A DNA stretch of 44,317 nucleotides. Origin: Actinomortierella ambigua (taxonomy: Eukaryota > Mortierellomycota > Mortierellomycetes > Mortierellales > Mortierellaceae). This document shows positions 20,796-32,544 of this stretch, piece after piece. The position numbers and the translations under genes are program-made. The notes beneath the pieces are model-generated. The model did no database searches, had not been told where the DNA came from, and was given only the letters and a program-made list of their open reading frames with translations. The stretch is from the NCBI GenBank assembly GCA_016098155.1, contig JAAAJB010000270.1:1-44317 (forward strand). The letters run 5' to 3'. Within the stretch, counting starts at the first letter, position 1. Every line of letters starts with the position of its first letter.

Positions 20796-21704
20796 ATGGC
20801 AGGAGAATCACTACAATGTAAGTGACAGAAACGATAACACTTGCAGAGGAGCATGGTAGTGACTTCAACACTACCACCCTAGACTGACACGTGGCTTCAT
20901 TGCTCAATAGATGATCCTCAAGACAAAGACCCGAGCACATTGGGTATGATCATGGTAAGACTTACTGCGGGGAGAAGGACATGCGCCGAGGATAGCTGGC
21001 TCTACCCATATTTATATGCTTTTGTCCTTGTTTCGCCGTGTTGACTAATGCCCCCCCCCTTCCATGCATGATTCCTTCTATCGTAGTCTTCGGTCATCAC
21101 GGTTGTGACCTTGTTAGGCCTATGGTATTGTTTCCGACGGGCTTCGACCCTGTTCCCCCGAGGCATCTCGATCCCTCTGGATAACTTTATCGCCGGTCAG
21201 CAGACCAGAGGCCGTGGCCCCATCGCTTTGTCAGATGACGATTGGCGTGATGCCGAGGCGCTTGAGGACGGCCTGTATGTGGAGCACGAGGAAGGTGTGG
21301 GAGAAAACTACGAGTATGTTGACCACCCTCACCGCCCGCTCGACAGCCGGGCTGGTGCGCGGCCATTATTGCCATTCACCACGGCGGATACGCAGCGACT
21401 CGGCCACGAGCAAGGACGAGGAGATGACTATGAGGATGATGGCGACAATGATGATGATGATGCCTGTGGCCTACTTGGTAGAAACGGTGGAGGAGGAGGA
21501 AGAGAAGACGATGATTACGACGATGATGACAATGATGATATTGGTGAGAACGAGGTAGAAGACGTCGGCGAAGTAGAGGCAATGGTGTACGACATTGGAA
21601 GCGACGATGACGATGAAGAAGATACGGCCATCCGAGCACCGTATAAGGATGACCGCCACGACGACGACGACGACGACGACAACGACGAGAGTAAAAAGTA
21701 CTAG
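20796..21704 (+). CDS. Small single-pass membrane protein with Asp-rich tail, function unknown
   Basis: Exons: 20796-20817, 20911-20954, 21087-21704. The GT-AG introns keep phase and give 227 residues. Two very short first exons encode MAGESLQYDPQDKDPSTLG. A hydrophobic segment, MIMSSVITVVTLLGLWYCF (about residues 20-38), is followed by Arg-Arg. This suggests a signal-anchor with the short N-terminus outside and the long C-terminus in the cytosol. The rest is highly acidic, with several Asp runs near 120-200 and an Asp-rich C-terminus ending SKKY. I do not recognise a family. The in-phase junctions and continuous open frame support a real gene. The Asp runs are coded by GAT/GAC repeats and may vary between strains. 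Confidence 0.6.
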
Positions 21705-22176
21705 GGAATAGAGGTTCGTCACGGTTTGACTCGGCCTATTCTTTTGATAGGATGGTCCGTCCTGTCAATCTATGTAGAATACTATCAAGCTCGTGTACAA
21801 GACACCCCTCCTTGTTTGCTACTTGTCATGCATAAAAATTGTTTGTAGTGGGAGAACACCAGGCTAGGAAGGTATTTGTCAGCCTTGCTCCATTAGTAAA
21901 GTTATAACCGCAGCCGCTCAGGTATATAGAGGGACAGGTGCCTGCAAGCACTTGAGGATTTTTTCTGAATCCGCCCTTCTCCGCCCCTCCCTTTCCATTC
22001 GAACAACCAGTCACAAATTCGCTTAATTCTAGCGCCCTCTCCCAGTCCACCGAATTCCCCCTCTCTCATCAAAGACATTGTACGTGAGCTTACTAAGCTG
22101 AGGAAAAAGGGGGGAGGCCCCAATCCACGCCGTTACCCATCCATCGATCGGCGCATCCCGCTCACACGCTGCCGTG
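21705..22176. other. Intergenic region left of a doubtful small ORF
   Basis: About 470 bases with no recognised coding sequence. A TATATAGAG sequence at about 21922 could be a core promoter element for the small frame at 22177, but this is weak. Confidence 0.4.
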
Positions 22177-22449
22177 ATGCCTCACCAACACTCGCCATCG
22201 CCGTCGCCATCGTCCACTATCATTTTGGAAGCATTCTCACCAACATCGCCACTCTTATCAGTCGGACCTCGGCCGGGACCCATCTTAAGCCCATCATGGC
22301 GTCACTTTGATCCCATGAATGGCAAAGGGTCCCCTTGGAGAACTAGAGGCGATGAACACCAGCTCTTCTTTATTGCTCGGCTAGCTCAACGTCGCACCAG
22401 GAGGAGGAGAGAGGAGCAAGTCTTGAGCAGAACCAGAGGATTCAAGTGA
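22177..22449 (+). CDS. Doubtful small ORF, Pro/Ser-rich with basic C-terminus
   Basis: An open frame from ATG at 22177 gives 90 residues. The first half is Pro/Ser-rich and the second half is Arg-rich (QRRTRRRREEQ). There is no recognisable domain. It lies upstream of the ribosomal uL16 gene on the same strand, with a possible TATA-like sequence about 250 bases before it. It may be a real small gene or chance coding. The codon pattern is less repetitive than that of the surrounding spurious frames, which is the only positive argument. Confidence 0.2.
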   Translation: MPHQHSPSPSPSSTIILEAFSPTSPLLSVGPRPGPILSPSWRHFDPMNGKGSPWRTRGDEHQLFFIARLAQRRTRRRREEQVLSRTRGFK

Positions 22450-22877
22450 TTGCCTGGCAGACAGAGCCATGATGAACCTCTGATGCGCTCAGGTCACTTC
22501 ACTCCCTCTCGCCGAGCAGGACTTTTTTGGGAACCATTCAGAAGGAAGCGATATCGTTTCCTAGGAGTGGTGGTCATCGGAGGAAATATCTCTCTGTCTG
22601 GAGGAGGATGAAGAGCAACAACACTTCATGGAGGACCGCTTCCCCGACATCACTTTTAAACAGCACTACAGGGACACACCTCAACCAACATCTGGCAGGG
22701 CGATGAGGCATCACGGATTCGTTCGTTGTCGCCAACAGATGCAGTGGATCGTCTCTTTCGTCCAACCTCCCCTTCTCCCGTTTCTATTTATGTCGGCTGT
22801 CTGCAGACGACCTATGGCGACACACAATGATTGCTGACTCTTTTTATCTGTCTCCTCTTTTGTGAACCAATAGCAAA
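22450..22877. other. Upstream region of ribosomal uL16, probable 5' UTR intron end
   Basis: About 430 bases without a recognised gene. Just before the uL16 start codon, a pyrimidine tract ends in CCAATAG (22867-22873), which looks like a splice acceptor. The first coding exon may therefore be preceded by a 5' UTR intron, a common arrangement in ribosomal protein genes. Confidence 0.4.
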
Positions 22878-23995
22878 ATGGGTCGCCGTCCAGCTCGCTG
22901 CTACAGATACCAGAAGAACAAGGCTTACCCCAAGTCTCGCTTCTGCCGTGGTGTCCCTGGTGAGTCATTGGATACCTACAACACATCAACAAACAAAACT
23001 ACAGCGCAGTTTTCAGGACCAACATAGTATCAGGATCGTCTTTTTGGAGTTGGAGCGACCCAGCTCTCTGTCTGGACCTACTATATTTGCATGGGGACCA
23101 GCCTTTTTTGCCTGGAGACTCAACTCTGCTCGGTGTGCTACAGGGACAAAGAAGTCTAAATGTGTCAGCAAACATTGTCACCGTTGAATGCGCTTCGATA
23201 GTCTTTGCCTATGGCGCAAAGACCACCAGGATGTCGATATGATAGGACGAACAAAACTAAAACAACAGCACAAAGCTTCCAGCATGCCATCACAGCGCCG
23301 CTTGATAACATTGGATACCCTTTGTTCTCGGGATTTTTATTTCTCGGACCTATCAGTGAATCACTATCTGAACAGAACCGTTGCTAACATCCCTACCTAT
23401 TCATCCCTTTTTTTTTGTAACGTTAGACCCCAAGATCCGTATCTACGATCTGGGTCGCAAGAAGGCCGGTGTCGACGATTTCCCTCTCTGCGTCCACCTT
23501 CTCTGCGACGAGAAGCAGCAGATCTCGTCTGAGGCTCTCGAGGCTGGTCGTATTTGCGCCAACAAGTACATCACCAAGAACGCCGGTAAGGACTCGTTCC
23601 ACATGCGTGTCCGTCTCCACCCCTTCCACGTTCTGCGTATCAACAAGATGTTGTCGTGCGCTGGTGCCGATCGTCTTCAGACCGGTATGCGTGGTGCCTA
23701 CGGTAAGCCCATGGGCACTGCTGCCCGTGTCAACATTGGCCAGGTCATCTTCTCGATCCGTACCAAGGACAACAACAAGGCCGTCGTTATCGAGTCGCTG
23801 CGTCGTGCCAAGTTCAAGTTCGCCGGTCGCCAGAAGATCGTCGTCTCCAAGAAGTGGGGCTTCACCAAGCTCTCCCGCGAGGAGTATGTCGAGGCCCGCG
23901 CCGCTGGCAAGCTCCAGCCCGATGGCTGCTACGTCAAGTACCTCAACGAGAAGGGTCCCCTGGCCAACTACTTCAACAAGGCCCTCCGTGCTTAA
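22878..23995 (+). CDS. RPL10: Cytosolic 60S ribosomal protein uL16 (L10, QM family)
   Basis: Exons 22878-22959 and 23427-23995 give 216 residues, the normal family length. The protein starts [20 protein letters not shown] and [20 protein letters not shown]. It contains [40 protein letters not shown] and the conserved loop [15 protein letters not shown] that reaches the P-site region of the 60S subunit. Next is [16 protein letters not shown]. uL16 is one of the last proteins added to 60S particles and is needed for release of the export factor Nmd3. The single intron of 467 bases interrupts codon 28. Codon use (CGT, GTC, AAG, CTC) is strongly biased compared with neighbours, as expected for a highly expressed gene. 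Confidence 0.97.
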
Positions 23996-24577
23996 GCACA
24001 TCCTTTCCCCCTCTCTGTTTTTTTGCTTGAAGTAGAAGAGAAGAAAAAGTATGTGTATTGAAAGTAAACCTACCCTCACTTGTCTCTATGCACACCAACA
24101 TTTTTTCCAATCTTTTTTTTCTCGAGTAAAGATTCAAACGCTGGCAACCCCAACTGTCTGTTTTTATTTTCAACTTGATATTTTTCCTCTGCTTTTTTTC
24201 CCTGTGTGGTTCATATTATTGATGTATGTGTGGAAATGTGGGGTGTGGGGATCCTGGAGCAACAGTTGGAAAATGGCTGTGATTCTCATCCGTTCAAAAG
24301 TACAAAGGAGAAACAGCGGTACGAGGTTTGGTCTGCTTGCTTTATGTTGCGGAATCAGTCGTTGGACGTCGTGTTCAAGGAGAGTAAGTGTTGTACTGTG
24401 GTCAATGGTGGTGGTCAAGGATCACTCGCTTCTACATCCTTTTAATCCATTTGTCCACCCACTTTTTTTTCACTTTCAAACCCTTTCCAACTTTTTTTTT
24501 TGTCATCTACCACCGACTTCTTTGTGCTTTTTTTTTTCTTTGCACTATCTCCCACTCCTCGTCCACTCCCATTACCA
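23996..24577. other. Intergenic region between uL16 and short PARP
   Basis: About 580 bases. The left part is the AT-rich 3' region of uL16. The right part holds T runs and CT-rich sequence leading to the PARP ATG at 24578. The open frame reading into PARP continues upstream to about 24500 without an ATG, so 24578 is the first usable start. No other gene is visible. Confidence 0.5.
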
Positions 24578-26570
24578 ATGCGTTTGTTTTGGAGTAGCAA
24601 AAACGATCCACCATCCCGACGACGAGCTCGTCCTGGCACTTTGCGTTCTCGGGATAACAACCAACAACCACCACCGCCAATGCCGCCGCTTCCGCAGTTC
24701 ACACCACCAGCACCAACAGTACCAACAGTACCAACAGCACCAGCACCACCGGTGCAAAAGACGACGGCGATGGCTACGGACGATCTTCAATCGTGCCGTA
24801 TGCCTATGCCCATGCCCACGTCGTCGTGCCACCCCGAGGTAGCGGCACTGGTCGAGGCGCTGTTCAGGCCCGACTGGCAAAAGCAAAAGCTAGCCGAGTA
24901 CGGCTACAACTCGATCAAGCTGCCACCGGAGCAAGTAGACCGGACTGTGATTCGCCAGGCGATGGTGATTCTGGAAAGCCTGATGTTGTTATTGCCGTGG
25001 GTTCAAGATGGGTTGGTCCCGCGGGAGGTGTTGTTGAAACCCTCGGCACGGTTCTTTACGCTGATCCCCCATACCAAGATGGCGACGACGGAAATGATAG
25101 TGATGATGATGAAGAACATGTCGAGCATGGACGACGACGACGATGGCGGGTTTCCTTATCCGTCGTCGTCAGGTTCGTCATCATCGTCGTCGTCGTCGTC
25201 GTCGTCAGCGGCAGCAGCAGCTTTGCGTCGTTTACTCCACGCCGGTAGCTCGTCCTCTTCTTCTTCGACCTCTCCCTCTTCCTGGAAAGCAGCTCGTTGC
25301 CCGTGGGTGCCTCTCCTAGATACGATGGACAAGATTCAAGAAAAGATTGATCTCTTGAGGCTGCTCACGACGCTTGAGCGCCAGCAGTCGCTAGTCCTAG
25401 CCCGGCAGTGGAGCGAGCACCAGCAACGGATGCATCCGATTGACTGGCTGGTCGACCACCTCCATGTCTCCCGGCTCGTGTACTTGGAGCCAACGACAGA
25501 GGCGGCCAGGATGATTCGGCGGTATGTACGAGGTACCTCATGGAGCGGCAGCAGTAGCAACAACAACAACAACAACAACAAGAAGAACCACAGCAACTGC
25601 TGCTGCAGCGTCCACGGTGTTTCGGCCCTTGGAGGAGGAGGAGGGGGAGGAGTGGCGTGTAGGACCCTTGACATACTCTCGGCGTTCGAGGTCGAATGCA
25701 AGCACGCGGAGCGAGGCTTCTTTCGGTACAACTACAACACGATGCGCAACCGACGCTTGCTCTGGCATGGCACCCGCGCCGCCAACCTTGTCTCGATCCT
25801 ATCGCGTGGATTCAAACTTCCTCTAGACCCGCTCGGCTCGGCCCATGGCGCGAGCTTTGGGCCTGGGATCTATTTTACGGATTTTGTGCAGAAAGCTGCC
25901 TCGTACTGTGGGGTTCACTGCTGCTGTGGTGGTGGTGGTGGTGGCACTAACGGCACCAACAACAACATCAGGAGCAGTGGGGGACAAGGTAGCACTGGTA
26001 ACCATCATCACAGTCGTCATGGTGGCGCTGGTCTCGCCACCGGCGTAAACTCTACTACGGGCGACACGATTCGATCGGGGCAAACGGCGTATCTGTTGTT
26101 ATGCGAGGTCGCATTGGGCAAGTCGATCGATTTTGATGCTCCAACATGTGACGCGATGGCCCTGATGGTGGATGCACGTAAGAACAGCGTATTTGGGCGA
26201 GGTCGGGCGGCGCCGAACCCTGAGAAGCATGTTCTGGTCGATCGTGACGTGTTGGTGCCCTTGGGTGAACTGGTCGAGTCTAGGCAGATGCCTCCGCCGA
26301 GGAACAATTTCAACGAGGTACGAATATTTTTTTTTCTCCCTCTCTCTCTCTCTCTCTCGCACAGTTCGGAAAAGAAGGGGGGTGTGCAATGGCATTGGGT
26401 TGTTCCGTAAATTGGTCACTCACACATCCTATTTTTGCTTTTGCTTTTTCTTTTCCATGCTTCTGGGTGACTGACTGCCGTGGTGGATCGTGGACGACAA
26501 TGGTCAGTTTGTAGTGTTCAACCCTGACCAGGTGCGAATTAGATACATTGTGCATGTACTTGTGCGATAG
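24578..26570 (+). CDS. Short poly(ADP-ribose) polymerase lacking the WGR domain
   Basis: Exons 24578-26317 and 26508-26570 give 600 residues. The C-terminal half is a PARP catalytic domain: RNRRLLWHGTRAANLVSIL, FGPGIYFTDFVQKAASYC, TAYLLLCEVALGKSIDFD, then NNFNE followed by FVVFNPDQVRIRYIVHV. The H-Y-E triad is present at H397, Y432 and E580, so NAD+-dependent ADP-ribosyl transfer, probably polymer-forming, is plausible. A helical regulatory region before it (about 85-175, KLPPEQVDRTVIRQAMVIL) is recognisable but diverged from that of the second PARP in this window (KMPLGKLAKATINQG). There is no BRCT or WGR domain. The protein has Ser and Asn runs and a Cys/Gly-rich insert inside the catalytic domain after Y432. 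The catalytic Glu is the last codon before the only intron. Confidence 0.86.
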
Positions 26571-28412
26571 TAGACTATTGGCACTACGAGTGTGGTCTTG
26601 GGACCCTTGTACAAGTCACTCACTCCCCTTCCATGAGGTGTTTTCTCATCAGTGAGAGCATGATATCATGCATTTGTTCTCCTTCCCACCCACGTTCTCC
26701 CTTTTCCTACTACTACTGCTGTATCTTCCCCCCCTTTCGAGAATAAATACACGCGCGTGGGTTCATATACTCTTGGGCGTACGGGAGCAGTGCCTGGCTC
26801 ATTACTACCTGCTGGTTAGCAGGGTATTCGTGCGAGAAGTGGCCAATGGGAGGGCGATACCAGGGCATGCGGGTCTTCTTTGCCTTTTGATTGGCTGTTC
26901 CTGTCCCATAAAAAGTTTAAGAGTGGCACCGGGGTTACCTTCTGACTCTTCACTCCACCCCTCTCCCTCCGGCTGAATGAAATATCCTCTACTTTTTTCT
27001 ATCTCGCACACACAAGATTGTTGCATCTATCTGTTTTTCATAGTCAGCAGCCTTAAAGTCCGAAGTCCACTGCAATCTAGGGGTACGGTGAAGACGGGAA
27101 AGACGACCGATCATACCCCATACATACAAACAAAAAGACGGAATTATTTTAGGTGTATTGTTGTTGTAGGCCAAATCCCTCCCTGTATCGGTCAAAAATG
27201 GAAATGGGGCGGAGCTTGCTCCGTTCCTACGTACTGCTGGACAAATGTGCTTCCCTTTTTGACTCTTTTTGTTTAGTGTCCAGTTGGATCAAGGTCGACA
27301 ACAAGCGCTGTGGAGAGGCATGGAGGAGGAAGGGGAAGGGGAGAGGGAGGAACTCGGCGGCGTAAAGCGGGATGGGGGACGAGAAACACAAAAAGGTTCG
27401 TGCGTTGGCTGTTGCCAACGTTGTTGCCGTCATTACTCTTACTGGGTCTTCTAGGATTCTTCTCGACACGTCTGTGTTCGGCTGGAACTTTGTATGTTCC
27501 TTTCTTTCACCATGTTCCATCCAGGTCTTTGGCGGTTAATGTGTCGGCGGTCAACAACCCGGCCCATTGACATACCCCGCTGTGGAATATCCCCGATTCC
27601 TTTGGGTAGTATGCAGAGTGGATGGAAAAACACCATGCCTCCAGAGGCATTAGGTCGGCAGTCGATAAAAGACTCTATCATCTCAATGAAGCATTGGAAA
27701 GGATCGCGGCAAGTGTTGGTACAACTCTGCCTTTGCAGATAACCAGATCGAAGCTGATGAGGAGAACCTGGGGGGCGACAAGGGGTTGGGTTAGGTTAGG
27801 TGCTTCCACAAAGTATGGGTACAACACGGTTACAGCATCGAAACATTCCTTCCAAGACAAAGGAGTGGCTGTAGGTGTATCTGCCAGCCAAAAATGAAAT
27901 CGGCGGGGACAGGTGGGAAGGGATAAGCCGCGATATATAGTCCACAAGTTTCTCCAGTTTTTCCCTTTTTTTTCTCTCACTCACTCATTCTCACTTGCTC
28001 TCACTTTTCACTCCCCGGATCTGACTCTCCACTCTTCCTATATAAACCCCACCCTTGACTGGCTTCCTGGCTTCTCTTGTTCCTGCAACTTTGCCCGGCG
28101 TGGCTATTATTTTTTCGCCTTCTTTGTCCCTCTCATCCAACACTCCTTCCACGTTCATCTGACAAAGAATTGCAAACAACAAACAACAAACAACAAGGAT
28201 CCAGATTGCTCGCCTTTTTACATTACTGCTTTGGCCACTTTTGCGGATCCCCAGAAAAAAAAACTCTCCTTCCTACGACACTTCGATTTCTGGCTGATCC
28301 TTGCCAGCTTCACCCAAAACGAACAAGACTCCTACATTGTCTGTGCATCGTTTCATCGAAGCATATCCTCAACTGTCCTGGCTAGTGCACATTAAGCATA
28401 ACATACCCAACC
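26571..28412. other. Intergenic region before the phosphate transporter
   Basis: This 1.84 kb contains several open frames of 60-100 codons but none with a recognisable domain. One plus-strand frame (27310-27570) has a basic stretch followed by about 20 hydrophobic residues (LLPTLLPSLLLLGLLGFF), which could be a signal-anchor of an undetected gene, but I could not extend it by splicing. TTGGG and TTAGG units occur at 27786-27800. The right end (27900-28412) reads as the promoter and 5' UTR of the phosphate transporter. Confidence 0.45.
28039..28046 (+). promoter_or_regulatory. TATA box of the SPX phosphate transporter gene
   Basis: The sequence TATATAAA lies 367 bases upstream of the ATG at 28413 and is a full match to the eukaryotic TATA consensus. 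The intervening sequence is pyrimidine-rich and contains no long open frame reaching the ATG, consistent with a long 5' UTR. Confidence 0.5.
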
Positions 28413-31400
28413 ATGGTCAAGTTCAGCCACAGTTTACAATTCAATACGGGTAAGTCACACAATCTCTGTCCTGTACCGTCACCACCACCACCCCCTGCCT
28501 ACCTACCTTCAGTCAGCCGATGATGATCTTCCTCGTGCTGGTCGCATGGTTCGTATCCTCTATGAGCCCTTTTTTTTGGTTATTTTTTAGTCTTCCTCAA
28601 ACGCCATCTCCTGCATTTGACTTTTTCTCTTACTTCCTTCAGTGAATCGTGAGGGGGGGGGGATACGTACATGGCAAAGGGGGAGTGGGGGGAGAAAAGA
28701 AGGAAGGAAGGATGCCTGACGCCCAATGCTTGTCCCTTAGCAGTGTGTGCCTACCCAGCTTTTATCTATTTATTTTATTTTACCTCCTTGCACCCGTTCT
28801 TCACGGAGTTAAGGAAAGCGACAAGCTATGGGTTCATTGGTCCCATGTCAGGTCTTTCTCTCTTTGATAAAAAGCACCCACATCATCAGCAATTGTATAC
28901 AGCTGCCCCTTTCAACCATACTTCCTTGTACTCTTGTTTTGCTCTTGCAAATAAGATCCATGGCCCTTTATCTCGGGGTTTAGATTTGTTTTTTTTTGTT
29001 TCCTTTGTACCACTACCACACGACCCATCTTTCCATTTAAAGAAGCGCCACTCTTTCTCTCTCTGATCCAGCTGGACACCGCACCCCCCATTTCATTTTT
29101 CATCCCCAGCTTGAAATGTCCTTGCTCTTTTCCCCCTGTCGGTTGTTGAATGTCTCTAACACCTTTACCTTTATTCTCAACGCTTCCGCCCTTCCCTGAA
29201 TGGCGTGAAACCACAGTGCCTGACTGGGCCGACGAATACATTGCCTACGCCAACTTGAAGAAGACGCTCTACGCCATCGAAAAGTACAATGTTCAGTCGA
29301 CCATCCAACGCGGCGCCGTTGCACAGGACATTGAGAGCGGCATGGGCACCACCACCGGCGCTCAGGTGGTAACCATCGATGCCAGTAACGATGCTGCTGC
29401 TGCTTCTGGCGGCCAGTTGAGCCAACGTCACGTCTTTGGGTTTGGCAAGAATGCTCGAGCAGAGTCCAAGGTCGCAAGCGCTGCTGCCGAGGCGGCGGCG
29501 ACGATGCAGAAGGGCGGCAACATTTTCCCTCCAGAGAGTGCAGCGTTTGAGCAAGGGCTCTACAATGAGCTCAACAAGATTTCGAGCTTCTACGTCCGCA
29601 AGGAGCAAGAGCTGTCGGTGGAGATGGATGCTGTCGAGCGTCAGTGGGAGATGGAGGACCTGGAGGAGCAGCCAGAGGAGCAGCAGGCTGTGATGACTCC
29701 TGCCGAGTTTAACCGCCGCAAGTCGATGGCCATTGATGACGAGAAGCAGCTGGAGCGGACGGAGAAGGACCAGCTCAAGGAGATGATGGGTTGGGAAAAG
29801 GACGGCCTTCAAGATACAGACACCCCAACAAGCCAGGTGACGGGCTCGACGCTTCCTGACAACATTGTGGCCATTGCGGACGAAGGTGTTCCCGGGGCTG
29901 CTGCTCCCACAGGAGTGAGTGGTCAATCCGCCGCCGCTGCTGCTGCTGCTGCCAATGTGCCCGGGTACCCTGCCAGCTCTGGTGGTGACGTGACGGACAT
30001 TGTTTGGCGCCGCGGAGCGTATATCGACTCTGTGGAGGGCAACAATCCCCGCCAGCACCGTCGCTCGATGACGTCCGTGTCGTCGTCTGCGGCAACATCT
30101 CATCCGTTTGATGTCGCACCCAGAGGCGAGGGCCAACCTCCTCATCGCACCCAGTCTCAGCACTCGGACGTGAGCTCGCACGCGGGAACCCGTCATGCGA
30201 GCCTGGACTATATGAAGCGGTCGGACCACGTGTCGCTTCGCCGAACAAAGTCGACGTTTACCGATCATCGCAAGTCGGTGAGCCTTCATCGGCGATCGAG
30301 GTCGATCATGCGAGACTTTGTGACGGGTAACAACGTTTCGACGCCGCACAACCGGCCCGAGGCCTATGCGCCGCTGACGCGCGAGGCTCTATTGCGACGA
30401 CGACTCGTGGACACGTACATGCTGCTGTCGGAGCTCAAGTCGTACGTGGCGCTCAACTACATTGGGTTCCAAAAGATCCTCAAGAAGCACGACAAGGTGG
30501 CCGACACCGATTGTATGGAGCGGTTCATGAAGGAGGTCGTCGACCATGCTGCACCTTACTTGCCCGAGTCGCGCCAGCAGCTCGACGATCAGATTGTGCG
30601 ATTGCAGGCGCTCTATGCACGCACCTGCTGCGACGGCAACATGGGCCAGGCCGCAAAGGAGCTTCGATCGCACCTGCGCGAGTTTATCGTGTGGGAGCGC
30701 AACACGATCTGGCGCGACATGGTCGCACAGGAGCGCAAGGTCGAGGTGGCGCGAGCGATGGACCCCAAGGAGCAGGAGCCGTGGTACCTGTTTGGCAAGC
30801 CGATCCGCTTTGTGTCGAAGCGGAATGCACGCAACATTGTGCTGGGTCTTGTCGCGGGCGTGCTGTTTGCCATCCTGATGAACTTGACCTTGTTTGACAC
30901 ACCGGAGCAGAACAAGTGCTTTGCGATCCTGATCACGATCGCGTTTATGTGGGCGACCGAGGTGTTTCCGCTGTTTGTCACGGCCTTGTTTGTGCCGATG
31001 CTCACGATTTGGTGCCAGGTCATGCGTGATCCAACCACGGGTGCGACGCTCAGCACACACGATGCCACTAGCATTGTCTTTGGGGCAATGTTCTCGCCTA
31101 CGATCATGTTGCTTCTCGGTGGTTTCACCATTGCTTCGGCTCTCTCCAAGTATGGCATCGCCAAGGCTATTGCCAGCACTGTCCTCAGCAAGGCCGGTAC
31201 CGATCCCAAATGGGTCCTCCTCGTCAACATGTTTGTCGCCACCATTGCCTCCATGTTTATCAGTAACGTTGCGGCCCCCGTCCTGTGCTTTTCTCTGATT
31301 CAGGTACGAAACCCAATTTCAACAACTCCTTACTACTACCATGATACTACCACTTGTGTGATTGATCGAATATGTACTAACATCCATCAACTCGTTCGCC

Positions 31401-32343
31401 AATTATCACCTCCACATAGACCATTCTGAGGACATTGCCACACAAGGCCCGATTCGCACCTTGTCTGATTCTCGGCATTGCTCTGGCATCCAACGTTGGA
31501 GGCATGGCCTCGCCGATCTCGTCGCCGCAGAACATCATCACGATCCAAAACATGTCGCCGCCACCGAGCTGGGGCCAGTGGTTTGCAGTGTCGATCCCGC
31601 TGTGCATTGTGATTGACGTGATCATCTGGGCATATCTGATGATGGTGTACCGTCCACAACTGGAAACGCCTCAGATTGCGACGATCCGGGCGACGAAGGA
31701 AAAGTTTACATGGCCTCAGATCTTCATCTGCTGTGTGACGGTGGCGGTGATTATCCTGTGGTGCATTGAGAACCAGTTCCAGGCGCAGTTTGGCGACATG
31801 GGCGTGATTGCGATCCTGCCGCTGGTGGCGTTCTTTGGCACGAACCTGTTGACGAAGGACGACTTTAACAATTTCCTGTGGACGGTGATCATGCTGGCGA
31901 TGGGTGGTATTGCGCTGGGCAAGGCCGTCGACTCGTCGGGTCTGCTGGACACGATTGCGCACCATATCGAGGACGCAGTCGACCAGTTCTCGGTGTGGGT
32001 CGTGCTTGCGATCTTTAGTGGACTGACGCTCATCTTTGCGACGTTTGTGTCGCACACGGTGGCCGCGGTGATTATCCTGCCGATTGTCCAGCATGTCGGC
32101 AACTCGTTCGCGGACCCTCACCCGCGTATTTTGGTGATGGGCACTGGCTTGGTCTGCTCGGCCGCGATGGGCCTGCCCGTGTCGGGATACCCCAACATGA
32201 ATGCGATTTCGCTCGAGGACGAGATGGGCGTGGCGTATCTGAAGACGACAGACTTTTTGAGGTCGGGTGTGCCGCTGTCGATTGTGGCCACGCTGTGTGT
32301 TATTTCCCTGGGCTATGGCATCATGACTGCTCTAGGCATGTAG
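28413..32343 (+). CDS. PHO90: SPX-domain phosphate transporter (Pho87/Pho90/Pho91-like)
   Basis: Exons 28413-28449, 29217-31303 and 31420-32343 give 1015 residues. Exon 1 encodes MVKFSHSLQFNT, the start of an SPX domain that continues VPDWADEYIAYANLKKTLY. The second SPX half, YVALNYIGFQKILKKHDK (about 422-439), carries the Lys-rich helix that binds inositol pyrophosphates in this family. About 370 residues lie between these parts, partly low-complexity and Ser/Arg-rich. From about residue 550 there are some twelve hydrophobic segments of the DASS/CitMHS transporter type, including NIVLGLVAGVLFAILMNL, LLGGFTIASALSKYGIAKAI, IALASNVGGMASPISSPQN and GLPVSGYPNMNAI. The family moves inorganic phosphate across the plasma or vacuolar membrane, with SPX acting as a sensor or brake. 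Yeast Pho90 and Pho91 are shorter (about 880-890 residues). Whether it acts at the plasma membrane or the vacuole cannot be decided. Confidence 0.9.
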
Positions 32344-32544
32344 AGGCGTTTCGTTTTGTAAAATATTAAAGGATCATTAAAATATCAAGATATCATTGCC
32401 ACTGATTTGCTTGTTCATGTGAAGTGGGAGAAGGTTTGGGCCACTTTCTTTTTTCGTTTTGCCACTCAAATGCACCCTGTGTCTGTGAGAGAGCTAAAAA
32501 TCACAGTAGTGGCAACACGCTGAGCCCGATCAGTCTTCCACCAG

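Noticed and set aside
22960..23426. A snoRNA inside the uL16 intron
   Set aside because: Ribosomal protein introns often host snoRNAs, but I could not find paired C/D boxes or a convincing H/ACA structure by eye.
27310..27570. Plus-strand frame with a hydrophobic segment that might start a signal-anchored protein
   Set aside because: It ends after 86 codons, and splicing at the nearby GTATGT only adds a few residues before a stop. There is no family match, so it is not called as a gene.
27786..27800. TTGGG-TTAGG-TTAGG units as an interstitial telomere
   Set aside because: Only two or three units, imperfect, and TTAGG rather than the usual fungal TTAGGG. Chance is sufficient.
28150..28155. 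CACGTT as a Pho4-type binding site for the phosphate transporter
   Set aside because: A single six-base match lying downstream of the TATA box is expected by chance and is not in a promoter position.
29177..30349. A 390-codon minus-strand open frame opposite the phosphate transporter
   Set aside because: It is low-complexity and Arg/His/Leu-rich, lies opposite an SPX transporter exon in a compatible phase, and has no recognisable domain.
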